Source: Typhlomys cinereus (lineage: Eukaryota; Chordata; Mammalia; Rodentia; Platacanthomyidae). Taken from it: 64,000 nucleotides of DNA. The stretch lies in NCBI GenBank assembly GCA_023101885.1, contig JALPQD010000240.1, forward strand, positions 3,244,152 to 3,308,151, in the 5' to 3' direction. A program made the translations under genes and the position numbers. The notes beneath the pieces are model-generated. The model saw only the letters and a list, made by a program, of their open reading frames with translations. It had not been told where the DNA came from and did not search any database. Of this stretch, positions 12,674 through 23,365 are shown in pieces. Each line of letters begins with the position of its first letter. The first letter of the stretch is position 1.

Positions 12674-14403
12674 AAAGGATGTTGACCAAGGAAACTAATG
12701 GCCCAATTAAAAGATGGGCCCTGGAACTTAAAAGAAATTTTACCAGGGATGAAATTAAAATGTCTAACAAATATCTTCAAAAATGCTCCACTTCTTTAGC
12801 CATCAGGGAAATGCAAATTAAAACTTCCCTGAGATATCATCTCACCCATCAGGATGGCAAAAATCCACAATACAAACAACAACAAATGCTGGAGAGGATG
12901 TGGAGAGAGGGGAACTCTCCTACATTGCTGGTGGGAATGCAGGCTCATACAGCCACTCTGGCGAGCTGTCTGGAGATTCTTAAAGAAACTAAAGATTGAC
13001 ATGCCATATGACCCTGCTATCCCACTTTTGGGAATAACCCCCAATGCAGCAGAGTTTTGCCTCGATAGCACAAGCATGATCATGTTCATAGCAGCACTGT
13101 TTACAATAGCAAAGTCATGGAATCAACCCAAATGCCCAACAGTGGACGAGGGGGTAAAGAAAATGTGGTACATCTATACAATGGAGTACTACTCAGCCAT
13201 CAAAAATGGTGAATTAATGCAATTTGCTGGGAAATGGATATCATTAGAAACAATTATATTAAGTGAAGTATCCCAGACCCAGAAAATTAAGCGCCATATG
13301 TACTTCCTAATATGTGGCTTCTAGTACCAAACCCACCCAGCCCACCTTGAGACACTCAAAGATAAGTCTATGTAATACCTACAATAATTGCAAGGATTAT
13401 GAACAGGAGGGATGGGTTGGAGGGCCACACCAGACACAAGGAGAGAGGGGACCATGTTACAGCAGAGAAAATAGGCCTCCATCAAGGACTGCAAGTAAGT
13501 AATGAGACACCTGGTTAAGTTCAGAGACTTTTGTTCCTGATCATTTACAACTGAGGGGGTATGATCTCACCAGAAGGGGAGGGCATATAGTCTGGCAGAT
13601 AAAAAGTAACCATTTTGCAAATGGGCAATTGACCCCTCCCTCACTGTGGTTTCCTACTTTTATTACATCTACCCTTGAATGTGCTCTTATAATAAGACTC
13701 CAGTTTAACAGCTTTTTGTCTCTGGCCAGGGGGTGACATACAGTGCCCAGCAGGATGGAGTGAAGGGCATTGCAGGAGCAGCAAAACTGCAAAAGAAAAT
13801 CAACAAACCACAATCCAGAACTTCAGAGACTCTATATCAACCACATAGAACTAGGCCAGCCTAATCTCTCCCCATCCTGAAGCTCAGGGAAATTTGTGGA
13901 AGAGGGGGTGGTAAGATTGTAAGAGCAAAAGGATGGGAGAAGCAATGATTTGCAAGATACTCCACACAAGTTAGGGCCGAACCAACCATAATTGGACTTT
14001 GCATGCCCTGCATAATGTCCAACACACTATTGACCTCACAAAATCTAGCATCTGCTAAAGGCACCAAGATCCTTGGAGACAAGGGATTGACAGCCACAGT
14101 TGTGTTCCTATGCTTAAGGAGAGCACAGGAAAGCGTTCAGGGAAATACAACTGAGTCCTTGTACATCATCGGAGAGGAGGGCCCAGAGGAGAGTCTGGCA
14201 TGCACATTAAAGGACTCTCTGGGGATTGGGAGGGGAGGCACTGGGGGATGGGGAGGGAGGGGTGAGGGGAGGAGGAGCAGGGGGTTTGGGGGAAGGAGAA
14301 GGGAGGGAGGGAAGTGGTGTACCTATTAAGTTTGTATGAGCAGAAATAATAATAAAAATTTTAAAAAAATAAAAAATAAAAAAATAAAATAAAAGGATGT
14401 TGA
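12674..14403 (+). mobile_element. LINE-1, 5'-truncated sense copy nested in the old L1
   Basis: The element is 12686-14391 with 12-bp duplications 'AAAGGATGTTGA' (12674-12685 and 14392-14403). It contains the ORF2 C-terminus (12686-13322) with the CX3CX7HX4C knuckle '[18 protein letters not shown]' near 12880-12940, ending at a TAG after 'YFLICGF'. The complete 3' UTR with guanine-rich tract (about 14220-14320) and an A-rich tail follow. It lacks the endonuclease and reverse transcriptase, so it cannot move by itself. A good reference copy of the family 3' UTR. Confidence 0.92.
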
Positions 14404-16380
14404 ACATTGTCGAAAAGCTTTTTCTGCATCTATCGAGAGTATCATTGGTCTTGGACTTTGGATTGGTTTATATGATGGATTACGTTTATTGATTTGTGTA
14501 TTTTGAGCCACCATTGTGTGCCTGGGATAAAGCCTACTTGATCACAGTGAATGATTTTTGATATGTTTTTGAATCCGATTTGCTAAGGTTTTCCTGAGAA
14601 TCTTTGCGTCTGTGTTCATCAAAGTGATTGGCCTAAAGTTTTCTTTTTTTAAGTGTATCTTTATTAGGTTTTGGGCTTAGTATAATATTAGCTTTGTTGA
14701 AAGTATTTAGAAATGTTCCTTCCCTCACTATTTTATGGAATAGTTTAAGGAATATTGGTTTTAGTTATTCTTTAAATGCCTGGTAGAATTCTGTACTGAA
14801 TCCATCTGGTCCAGGACATTGTGGGAAGATTCGAGATTACTTCAGTTTCCTCATTTGTTATAGGACTATTTAAATAATTCAAAACTTTCTGATTCAATTT
14901 ATGTAAGTTGTGCTTACTCAGTAATTCATCCATTTCTTTTGTGTTATCTAATTTCATGGAGTATAAGTTTTTGAAATATGACCTTATAATCCTCTGAATT
15001 TCTTGGGTATCAGTTGTGATAACTCCATTTTTATTTCTAATTGTGTTAATTTGGGTTTTCTCTTTGATTTTGGTTAATTTAGCTAGGGGTGTATAAATCT
15101 TACTGATTTTTCTGAAGAACCAGCTTTTCATCTGGTTGATTCTTTGCATCATTTTCTTTATCTCAACTTCGGATATTTCTCCCTGATTTTGCTAATTGCC
15201 TCTCTTCTACTGCTTTTGGGATTGGATTGCTCTTGTGTCTCTAAAACTTTAAGCTGCAATGTTATTTACTTGAGATGTTTCCATTTTTTATATAGGCATT
15301 AAGAGCTATAAACTTACCTCTTAGGACAGCTTTCATTGTATCCCAGAGATTTTGATATGTTGTATTTTCATTGTTTGCTTCTAGGAAATCTTCAATTTCC
15401 TTTTTGATTTCTTTTGATCATGACAGATAGTTTTGCTGGCATTGTGTTCATTTGTGCTCATTCAATACTTGAAATACATTTCTCCATTTCTTCTTCAGCA
15501 TCATAGTGTTTAGTTTCCAAGAGTTAGTGTATTTTCTGCTATTTGTTGTGTTGTGGATGTCAAGTTTTAGACCATGATTGTCTGATAGGGTATGGGCCAT
15601 AATTTCAACTTTCCTGTATATGTGGAGACTTGCTTTGTGGCTGAATATGTAGTCTATTTTGGAGAAAGTTCCATGGGCTGCTGAGAAGAATGTGTATTCC
15701 TTGGTGCTTGGATGGAAAGTTTGATAGAGATTTGGAAAATCCGTTTTAGTAAGGGTTTGATTTAGTTCCAATGTGTCTTGCTGAGTTTTTGGCCTGTTGA
15801 TCTATCCCATGTTGAGAGTGCAATATTGATATCCCAAAGTATTATTGGTTTGGCATTGATTTGTTTTAGACATTGTAGTATTTACTTAATGAATGCAGAG
15901 GAGCCCATATTAGCTGCATATATGTTCAATATTGTGAAGTATTCCTGATGAATTGTTCCTGTGATTAAAATGTAGTATCCTTCTGTATCTCTTATGATTT
16001 TCTTTGGTTTGAAGTCCACTTTGTCAGATACCATAATTGCTACCCCTGCTTGTTTCCTGGTTTCATTAGCTTGAGGAATTTTTGACCAGCCTTTTATTTT
16101 TATAATGTGCCTGTCTTTTGTGGTGAAATGTGTTTCCTGCAGGCAGTAGATGGATAGGTTTTGATTTCTAATCCATGTCTGTAACCTGCGACTTTTGATT
16201 GGGGAGTTAATTCCATTGACATTTAGGGTTATAATAGAGAAATTACTTTTAATTCCTGACTTTCTTTGCATTTAATGATTTTCATAAGTGTATTATTTAG
16301 CCTGTAGATTGTGGTGGTAAAATACTTCCCTTCTGTCCTATTGGATATGCTTGTTCTTTTCTTCAAGCGTGAGTATCTTT

Positions 16381-17783
16381 TCTACCATTTTTTTGTATTT
16401 ATATACATATTTTTAATTATTATTATTTCAGTTCATACAAACTTAATAGGTACACTGGTTCCCTCCCTCCCTCCACCTCCCTCCCGATCCCCCTGCTCCC
16501 CCCTCCCCTCTCCCCGCCCTCCCCATGCCTCAATGCCTCCCCCCCCCAAATCCCCGGAGCATTCTTTTTTTTTTAGATTTCATTTAATAGTTTTTTAAGG
16601 GACAGATGGGTAGATCTTTATTAACAGAAATATACATAAGCATATAAGCACACACCTTTGTACCACCTTGTTAGTCTGCTATTAATCAGAAGTTTTCATT
16701 TAAATGTAAAAATGAATTTTTCCATTCATGACCAGTACTTCTGAGTATTGCTTAAAATCTTTGCTTGCTGAAAATCATGACAATATTTTCTTATATGCCC
16801 TTTTAGCAGCTTCCTTATTTCACCTTTTAACTTGATCTCAACAGTTTACAAAGAATTAGGTTTTGTACATGGTGGGTGGTAGGAATCAAGTTTCATTTTG
16901 CTGTCCCCCTCCCACATATACAGATGAATCAGTACTGTGTACTGAGAGATAGCATATTACCCCCTGCGATGTAGGAACATCTTATCCACTCTGTGTGACA
17001 TACATCTCTATTCCATATTCATTCCATCTATTCATCTATTGTTATATTTTGTCTATACTACTGTACCAACCGTAAATCTGAGTAAGTGGTAATTTAATCC
17101 TCTAAACTTTTTCCTCTTTTGGTTATTCTCTATCCTTTATTGTTATCTAGATTCCTTATGGGTCTCTTGCTATCTATCTTTTCCCTATTTATTTTCTGTC
17201 AAATGGTTCAGTGCTCTCTCCCCGGAGCATTCTTTACTGTGCATGCAAAACTCTCCTCTGGGTCCTCCTCTCCAATGAGGTGCAAGGACCCAGGGGCATT
17301 GCCCAGAACCCTTTCCTGTGTTCCCCTTAAACTTAGGAACACTACTGTGACTGTCAGTCTCTAGCTTCCAAGGATCCTAGTGCCTTTAGTCCATACTAGA
17401 CTTTGTGGGGTCAATAATGTGTTGGACATAGCGCAGGTCATGCAAATTCCTATTATGATTGCTTCGGCCCTAACTTGTGTGGAGTATCTTGCATATCATT
17501 ACTCTTCCCATCCTGCTCTTACAATCTTATCAACCCCTCTTCCACAAATTTCCCTGAGCTTCAGGATGGGGAGAGATTAGGCTGGCCCAGTTCCAGGTGG
17601 TTGATATAGAGTCTCTGATGTTCTGAATTATGGTTTGTTGATTTTCTTTTGCAGTTTTGCTGCTCCTGCAATGCCCTTGGCTCCATCTTGATGGGTATTG
17701 GAAGTCACCCCCTGGCCAGAGATAAAAACCTATTAAATTAGAGTCTTGTTATAAGAGTATATTCAAAGGTTCTACCATTTTTT
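16381..17783 (-). mobile_element. LINE-1 3' UTR insertion, antisense, nested between ORF2 and ORF1 of the old L1
   Basis: The element is 16394-17770 with 13-bp duplications 'TCTACCATTTTTT' (16381-16393 and 17771-17783). It holds only the 3' UTR: poly-T-side end at 16394-16440, cytosine-rich complement of the guanine tract at 16460-16555, then the UTR to 'CTTATAAGAG' near 17755. It is itself interrupted at 16568-17218. Removing it joins the host L1 spacer perfectly. Confidence 0.9.
16551..17235 (-). mobile_element. 651-bp retroposed RNA of unknown origin with 17-bp TSD
   Basis: The insert is 16568-17218, bounded by perfect 17-bp duplications 'TCCCCGGAGCATTCTTT' (16551-16567 and 17219-17235) inside the L1 3' UTR. 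It starts with a T-run, so the source RNA was antisense here; on the minus strand an ATTAAA hexamer lies about 14 nt before the A-run. Part of it (about 16860-16910) resembles an ancient L1 ORF2 fragment ('TTTTGTACATGGTGGG', 'GGAATCAAGTTTCATTTTGC'), but its end is not an L1 3' end. It is more likely a processed noncoding or 3' UTR transcript carrying an old L1 piece. No open frame of note. Confidence 0.8.
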
Positions 17784-18720
17784 GAAGGCCTGGTTTGATG
17801 GTCATGTAAGCCTTCAAGTTCTCTTTATGGTGGAAAATTTTTCTTTCACCCTTGATCATGACAGATAGTTTTGCTGGGTATATCAGCCCGGGTTGACATT
17901 TGTGCTCATTCAATACTTGAAGTACAACTATCCGTGTTCTTCTGACTTTTACTGTTTCCATTGACAAATAATTTGTTATAAGTTTACATAAAAGTGACTT
18001 GGTTTTTTTCTCTTGAAGCTCTCAGCTTGTCTTGTATATATAGTGTTTTAACCATTATTTGCCATGACAAGTTTCTATTTGGTCATATCCTTTTGGGATG
18101 TGGAATGCATCTTGTATTTGGTTGGGCCTCTCTCTAGATGTGGAAAGTTTTCCTTTATGATAATTTGAATAAAATTTCTCAGGTATGGTATTTTGGGACT
18201 CTTGTTCTGGTATTCCATGAATGCACATGTTAGGCTTCTTCAAGGTGTCACATAACTCTTGAATGTTCCTCTCAAGTATCTTTTTGGCTTTAACAACCTC
18301 TTCATTTGAACTGCTTAGTTCTTCCACTTTGTCTTCAAGATCTGATATTCTATTTTCTGCTTCATTAATTCTGCTGACAAGACTCTCTGTTGAGTTCTGG
18401 GTTGAAGATAGCTTGTCTTTTATTTCAAGTTTAAACTCTGCTTGAGATTGTTTTAACTGCTCTATGCCTATTTCTGTTTCTTCAACTGGTTTTCTCATCT
18501 CTTCCAAGTGCCTGTTGTGTTCCTGTTAAAAGTGGTTAATGTGGTTATTTAACTCCTCCTGGATCTCCTCTTTCATTGTTTTGATCATAGTAAAGATCAG
18601 GCCTTGAAAATCATATCTTGGGTATGGCTTTCTTGGCTATTTTCTGTGAGTTCGTTCTGATTGGATTCCATCCTTATGGGGTTGATTCTTTTTGTATATT
18701 TGTTGTTTTGGTTTTTGTTT
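17784..18720 (-). pseudogene. LINE-1 ORF1 (RNA-binding trimer protein) pseudogene
   Basis: ORF1p coats L1 RNA as a coiled-coil trimer. The minus strand shows a heptad-rich coiled coil over 18507-18280 ('SLVSRINEAENRISDLEDK'), then the RRM start 'IHGIPEQES' near 18220. After frameshifts, the C-terminal domain is readable at 17967-17784 ('LNEHKCQPGLIYPAKLS', 'KPGLQKM'). The frame is broken in several places. Layout matches the younger ORF1 at 23770. Confidence 0.8.
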
Positions 18721-19627
18721 TTTGTGAATTTGTGCTGTGACCTGGGCATTTTTGTATTATCTTTTATGTCTTTCTTTTTTGTTTTTGTGCGTTTTTGACT
18801 GAACTTGATTAGACAGTATTACTACACTTGAGCAGTTATTGCTAGTGTTTGCCTTGAAGTTGGGTATGCTTCTCTGGTATTGGTGTTATTTCCTAGATGA
18901 AGCTATTGGACTGTTAGTACATCAATTAAGGTGGGTTTAGTAGACATGGATTGAATGTACGGTATGGTAATGTACTTTTTAGGTTTACTTCCTTGGTGAC
19001 ATGTGAGAGTGAATGGTATAGTCCCTGAAGTTGTATGAGGTGGTTATATGGAAATGTTAAACTACAGTGAATGATAATTGAAAAGAACAAGATGGTAAAA
19101 AGGGTTTACTTATCTTAGAGCTGGAAGTGAAGAATCTCTCCCATATGATGGGATAAATTTAGAAGCCATCAGATAAATGGTGTTGGTCTCTTAGCCCTTT
19201 GCTTGAGTTTTCTCTGGACTGTTGAATTCTGAGGAGCAGGGAGTCTGCCCAGTGACTGGGGCAGAAAGGCTCTGCCTTATCTTTTTGAGATAATTTCTCA
19301 TTGAACACAGCTATGCTAACAGCCAAGAGACCGTTTATTACACACACATACACAGTGCTAAGGTTACCAGATTTGTGTGCCATTTAACTAGTTTTTTACA
19401 TTGATTCTGAGGATTTATACTTAGGTTCTCATACTTATTCAGCAAGCTCTCTTGCCTATAGAGCCATTTTCCTCACTCCTGACTTAAATTTTAATTCCAA
19501 ATATTCCAAGGCTTATATGACATGTTATCCAATAAATATTACTATTATTATTACTAATTGTCTCTACTAAAAAAAGAATGTCACAAGCATAAATAATGTC
19601 AGTTTTTGATCGGCTTCTCCACAATTA
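18721..19627. other. Possible 5' UTR of the old L1, then unassigned sequence
   Basis: Lies immediately upstream (on the minus strand) of the old L1 ORF1, so its first several hundred bases may be that element's 5' UTR. It lacks the GC-rich monomers seen at 23366-23740, which would fit an older promoter type. No gene can be supported. Confidence 0.3.
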
Positions 19628-20012
19628 AAAAAATTAGTCAGGTGCCATGTCAACAACCCCCGAAAGTTTAGCATGAATCACAGGGAGAAGGCTCTAGGCA
19701 GTAGGATCCTTAGAAGCAAGGGATTAACAGTCATAATAGAGCTCCCATACTAAAGGGGAGCCCAAGAAGAGGCTCTGGGCCATGCCACTGAGTCCTTACC
19801 CCTCACTAGGTTGGAGGACTCAGAGGGAGGTTTGGCATTCACATAAATGGATGCTCCAGGGGATGGAAGGAAGGAAGGGGGTGAAATAAAGCAGAGGGGG
19901 GGGAGCACAAGGGAGGATGACTGGGGAGGGGAGAAGGGTGAGAGAGGATGTGAATACCTATTAAGCTTGTATAATTAGAAAAAATAAAATATGGAAAAAA
20001 TTAGTCAGGTGC
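19628..20012 (+). mobile_element. LINE-1 3' UTR insertion with 18-bp TSD
   Basis: The element is 19646-19994, flanked by 'AAAAAATTAGTCAGGTGC' (19628-19645 and 19995-20012). It shows 3' UTR motifs ('TAGGATCCTTAGAAGCAAGG', 'ACTGAGTCCTTACCCCTCA'), the guanine-rich tract near 19860-19945 and 'TATTAAGCTTGTATAATTAG' before the A-tail. The tail variant 'AAGCTTGTATAATTAG' marks a somewhat older subfamily. Confidence 0.9.
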
Positions 20013-20041
20013 TGTTGTAATTTATGTTTAGTTTGATTCTT

Positions 20042-20380
20042 AGAAACAGAATAAAATTTTTAGGGCTGGAGAGGTGGCTCAGGGGTTAAGCCTCCGCCTT
20101 GCAGGCAGAAGGTCCCGAGTTCGGATCCCAGATCCCACCTATAGACGCCAGACGGAAGCGGGGGCGGCCTGCGTTTCTGGTCCTGGTAGGGCGGAGCCTG
20201 TGAATCCCAGGGCAGAAGGAGGTGGAGGCGTCCATGGTGGTTCGCGAATTCGTCCGTGGTTCTACACATACACAGACACACACATACACACACGCGCATG
20301 CACATACACACAGTTAAATAAATAATAATAATAATAAAAATTTTAAAAAATTTTAAAAAAAGAAATAGAATAAAATTTTT
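20042..20380 (+). mobile_element. tRNA-derived SINE (copy 2) with TSD
   Basis: The element is 20062-20360 with 20-bp duplications that differ at one base ('AGAAACAGAATAAAATTTTT' left, 'AGAAATAGAATAAAATTTTT' right). Same head, body, CA-rich tract and AATAAATAATAAT tail as the copies at 12215 and 47357. One anticodon-stem base is changed relative to copy 1. Confidence 0.9.
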
Positions 20381-20539
20381 GGATCTCATTCTGTGGGACT
20401 AAAAGAACAATAAATTATTGTAAATCTAATGAAGGTGTTCTTATATTAAAAAGAATACAGCATTCACACTTTATTGGAGTTATGCTACTGTCTTCATTGC
20501 AAACCAGAATTTGTTATTCTCTTTCAATAGTGACTTACT

Positions 20540-20878
20540 GTACATTGATAAACCTCTCTCCCAATCCCTTTCTTCCTATTAGTCCCATAAGTCTCGGGAA
20601 CCACCATTGCTCTCTTTATGAGGTCAATTTTTAGACTCTACATGTAAGCAAGATCACGTAGTATCAGTCTTTTTGCTTCTGACTTATTTCATTTAATATC
20701 ATGTTCTCCAGTTACAGATGTGTAGTCATGAATGAAAATACTTTGCTCCTTTTATGGCCAAATAGCATTCTGTACTGTACCACATTTCCTTTATCCATTC
20801 ATCAGTCAATAGATACAGGATGTGTTTATTTTTAATTACATATTGTATGTTATTTTTTAATTTAATTTTAAATATTTT
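20540..20878 (-). mobile_element. Fossil LINE-1, piece 1 of 4 (antisense)
   Basis: Typical antisense ancient mammalian L1 wording: 'TTTATGGCCAAATAGCATTC', 'CCACATTTCCTTTATCCATT', 'CATCAGTCAATAGATACAGG'. It continues at 22454, 27137 and 35322 once the younger insertions are removed. Confidence 0.75.
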
Positions 20879-22466
20879 TAACATTTTATTATTATTTCTG
20901 CTCATACAAACTTAATAGGTACACCACTTCCCTCCCTCCCTTCTCCTCCCCCCAAAACCCTGCTCCCCCTCCCCTTACACCTCCCTCCCCATCTCCCAGT
21001 GCCCCCCCAATACCTTTCCCTCCCCATCTCCCAGTGCCCCCCCAATCCCCAGAGAGTCCTTTAATGTGCATGCCAGACTCTCCTCTGGGCCCTCCTCTCC
21101 GATGACGTACAAGGACCCAGTGGCATTTCCCTGAACCCTTTCCTGTGTTCCCCTTAAGCATAGGAGCACTACTGTGGCTGTCAATCCCTTGCCTCCAAGG
21201 ATCTTGGTGCCTTAAGCAGATGCTAGACTTTGTGGGGTCAATAGTGTGTTGGACATTGCGCAGGGCATGCAAAGTCCAATTATGATTGCTTCGGCCCTAA
21301 CTTGTGTGGAGTATCTTGCAAATCATTGCTCCTCCCATCCTTTTGCTCTTACAATCTTACCGCCCCCTCTTCCGCAAATTTCCCTGAGCTTCAGGATGGG
21401 GAGAGATTAGGCTGGCCTAGTTCTAGGTGGCTGATATAGAGTCTCTGAAGTTCTGGGTTGTGGTTTGTTGATTTTCTTTTGCAATTTTGCTGCTCCTGCA
21501 ATGCCCTTCACTCCATCTTGATGGGCATTGTATGTCACCCCCTGGCCAGAGAAAAAAAGCTGTTAAACTGGAGTCTTGTTATAAAAGCACATTCAAGGGT
21601 AGATGTAATAAAAGTAGGAAACCACAGTGAGGGAGGGGTCAATCGCCTATTTGCAAAATGGTTACTTTTTATCTGCCAGACTATATGCCCTCCCCTTCTG
21701 GTGAGATCATACACCCTCAGTTGTAAATGATAAGGAACAAAACTAATGGCCCAATTAAAAAATGGGCCCTGGAACTTAAAAGAAACTTTGCCAGGGATGA
21801 AATTAAAATGTCTAAAAAATATCTTAAAAAATGCTCCACTTCTTTAGCCATCAGGGAAATGCAAATCAAAACTTCCCTGAGATATCATCTCACCCCGGTC
21901 AGGATGGCAAAAATCCACAATACAAACAACAACAAATGCTGGAGAGGATGTGGAGAGAGGGGAACTCTCCTACATTGCTGGTGGGAATGCAGGCTCATAC
22001 AGCCACTCTGGTGAGCCCTCTGGAGATTCTTAAAGAAACTAAAGATTGAAATGCCATATGACCCAGCTATTCCACTTTTGGGAATAACCCCCCATGCAGC
22101 AGAGGTTCACCTGGATAGCACAAGCACGACCATGTTCATAGCAGCACTGTTTACAATAGCAAAGTCATGGAATCAACCCAAATGCCCAACAGTGGACGAG
22201 TGGATAAAGAAAATGTGGTACATCTATACAATGGAGTACTACTCAGCCATCAAAAATGATGAATTACTGGAATTTGCTGGGAAATGGATGTCATTAGAAA
22301 CAATTATATTAAGTGAAGTATCCCAAATCCAGAAAATTAAGTGCCATATGTACTCCCTCATAGGTGGCTCCTAGTACCAAACCCACCCAGCCCACCTTGA
22401 GACACTCAAAGATAAAATCTATGTAATACCTACAGTAATTCCAAGGATTATAGTTTTAAATATTTT
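20866..22466 (-). mobile_element. LINE-1 with 5' inversion (twin-priming type) in the fossil L1
   Basis: The element is 20879-22453 with 13-bp duplications 'TTTTAAATATTTT' (20866-20878 and 22454-22466). The 3' part, antisense, is 20879-21734: T-side tail, cytosine-rich complement of the guanine tract and the UTR. The 5' part, 21735-22453, is flipped to the plus strand and carries the ORF2 C-terminus (zinc knuckle near 21935-21990; stop after 'YSLIGGS' at 22372-22374). Compared with the copy at 12686-14391, about 130 bp of 3' UTR is missing at the inversion point. Confidence 0.92.
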
Positions 22467-23365
22467 ATAGTCCTAGTTATACATGCTCTTTGCTCCCCGC
22501 ATTACCTCCTTCCTTCCTCCCCTTCCTTCATGGGTCCAATCTACTCCTCCTATTCTCCTGTCCTTTGGTTCTTCAGATCCTAAGGTTTCTTCTATATCAT
22601 CTGCTCTTGTGGGTCCATTTCTAAGCTATATTAGTGCCATAATAAACATGGAAGTTCATATATTTAATAACTTATGAAAATTGAACAATAGGACTACTAG
22701 ATCATAATGTTAGTTCTATTTTTTATTTTCAAGGACCATACTGTTTTCATTCATACTGTTTTCTGGAATTTACATTCATGCTAACAGTATTCTAGGGTAT
22801 ACTCTTCTTCACATCCTACCTATGATGTTACAGTTTATCTTTTTTTTCTTTTGAGAATTAAGGTAGAAGTTATAGAGGAGAGAAAGAATGGAATTCATGG
22901 GCTCCAGGCATTGAGTGTCATGAGGGGCTAGAGTGTACTGGAAAACTCATGGACTCCAGAGATGGAATCCATGAGAGGCAAGAAACAAACCCATAAACTC
23001 CACATGTGGAGTGCCATGAGGGGCAGGTGCCAACATTTTATCTTTTTGGTGATATATATTCTTACTGGAAAGAGATGGCTCATGTAGTTTGATGTACATT
23101 CTCCTTATGATTATGTAATCTGAGTTTTAGCCATTTATATACATTTTATACATTGTCCATCTAGGTCTACTATTCAATTATTAAGTATGCTATTTTTGGT
23201 TTTCTGTGATTTTTCTGTAGAGTTGTTTGTCTTGCTTTCATATTCTACATACCTATTGTACTTGCAAAGTCAATCCATTTTCAGATATACATTTTGTATA
23301 TTTTTTTCTCATTATGTAGCTGGATTCTTCACTGTTTCCTTTTTTGTATACAAACTTTTGAGTTT
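22454..23365 (-). mobile_element. Fossil LINE-1, piece 2 of 4 (antisense)
   Basis: Continues the ancient antisense ORF2 ('AATAAACATGGAAGTTCATA', then the region ending 'TTCACTGTTTCCTTTTTTGT'). It ends at the TSD 'AAACTTTTGAGTTT' (23352-23365), where the young L1 entered. The interval 22860-23040 is an unmatched purine-rich patch with two related 'AGGGGC..GTG' segments and may be a separate insertion. Confidence 0.65.

Larger units (their letters stand above)
10400..16271 (-). pseudogene. LINE-1 ORF2 (endonuclease-reverse transcriptase) pseudogene
   Basis: ORF2p nicks DNA and reverse-transcribes L1 RNA at the nick. The ATG is at 16271-16269. The endonuclease N-terminus with 'LNVNGINSP' and the 'QETH' glutamate motif is readable over 16271-15882. 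The 'GTFSKID' motif and the terminal SDH motif follow at 15771-15448, where the catalytic histidine codon reads asparagine ('SDNH'). The Z/linker region is at 15152-14772, and the FADD box of the reverse transcriptase is at 12102-12091. The zinc-knuckle C-terminus lies near 10900-10740, with the last codons near 10510. Scattered stops, frameshifts and two nested elements make it non-functional. Confidence 0.85.
9690..18720 (-). mobile_element. Long old LINE-1, antisense, interrupted by three nested insertions
   Basis: Reading the minus strand from right to left gives L1 ORF1 (18720-17784), the inter-ORF spacer, ORF2 (16271-10400) and the 3' UTR (10400-9690) with the poly-T end near 9700. Three younger insertions split it: a SINE at 12215-12510, a sense L1 at 12686-14391 and an antisense L1 at 16394-17770. 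Across each one the host sequence rejoins exactly when one target duplication is removed. Both ORFs contain stops and frameshifts. Sequence to about 19150 or beyond may be its 5' UTR, but I cannot prove that. Confidence 0.9.

Noticed and set aside
13541..14097. Two antisense open frames (78 and 90 codons) in the L1 3' UTR, recurring in the copies at 26626, 62513 and 21458
   Set aside because: They open on GTG and TTG rather than ATG, and similarity among copies follows from shared ancestry of the UTR. Without expression or codon-level constraint they are not genes.
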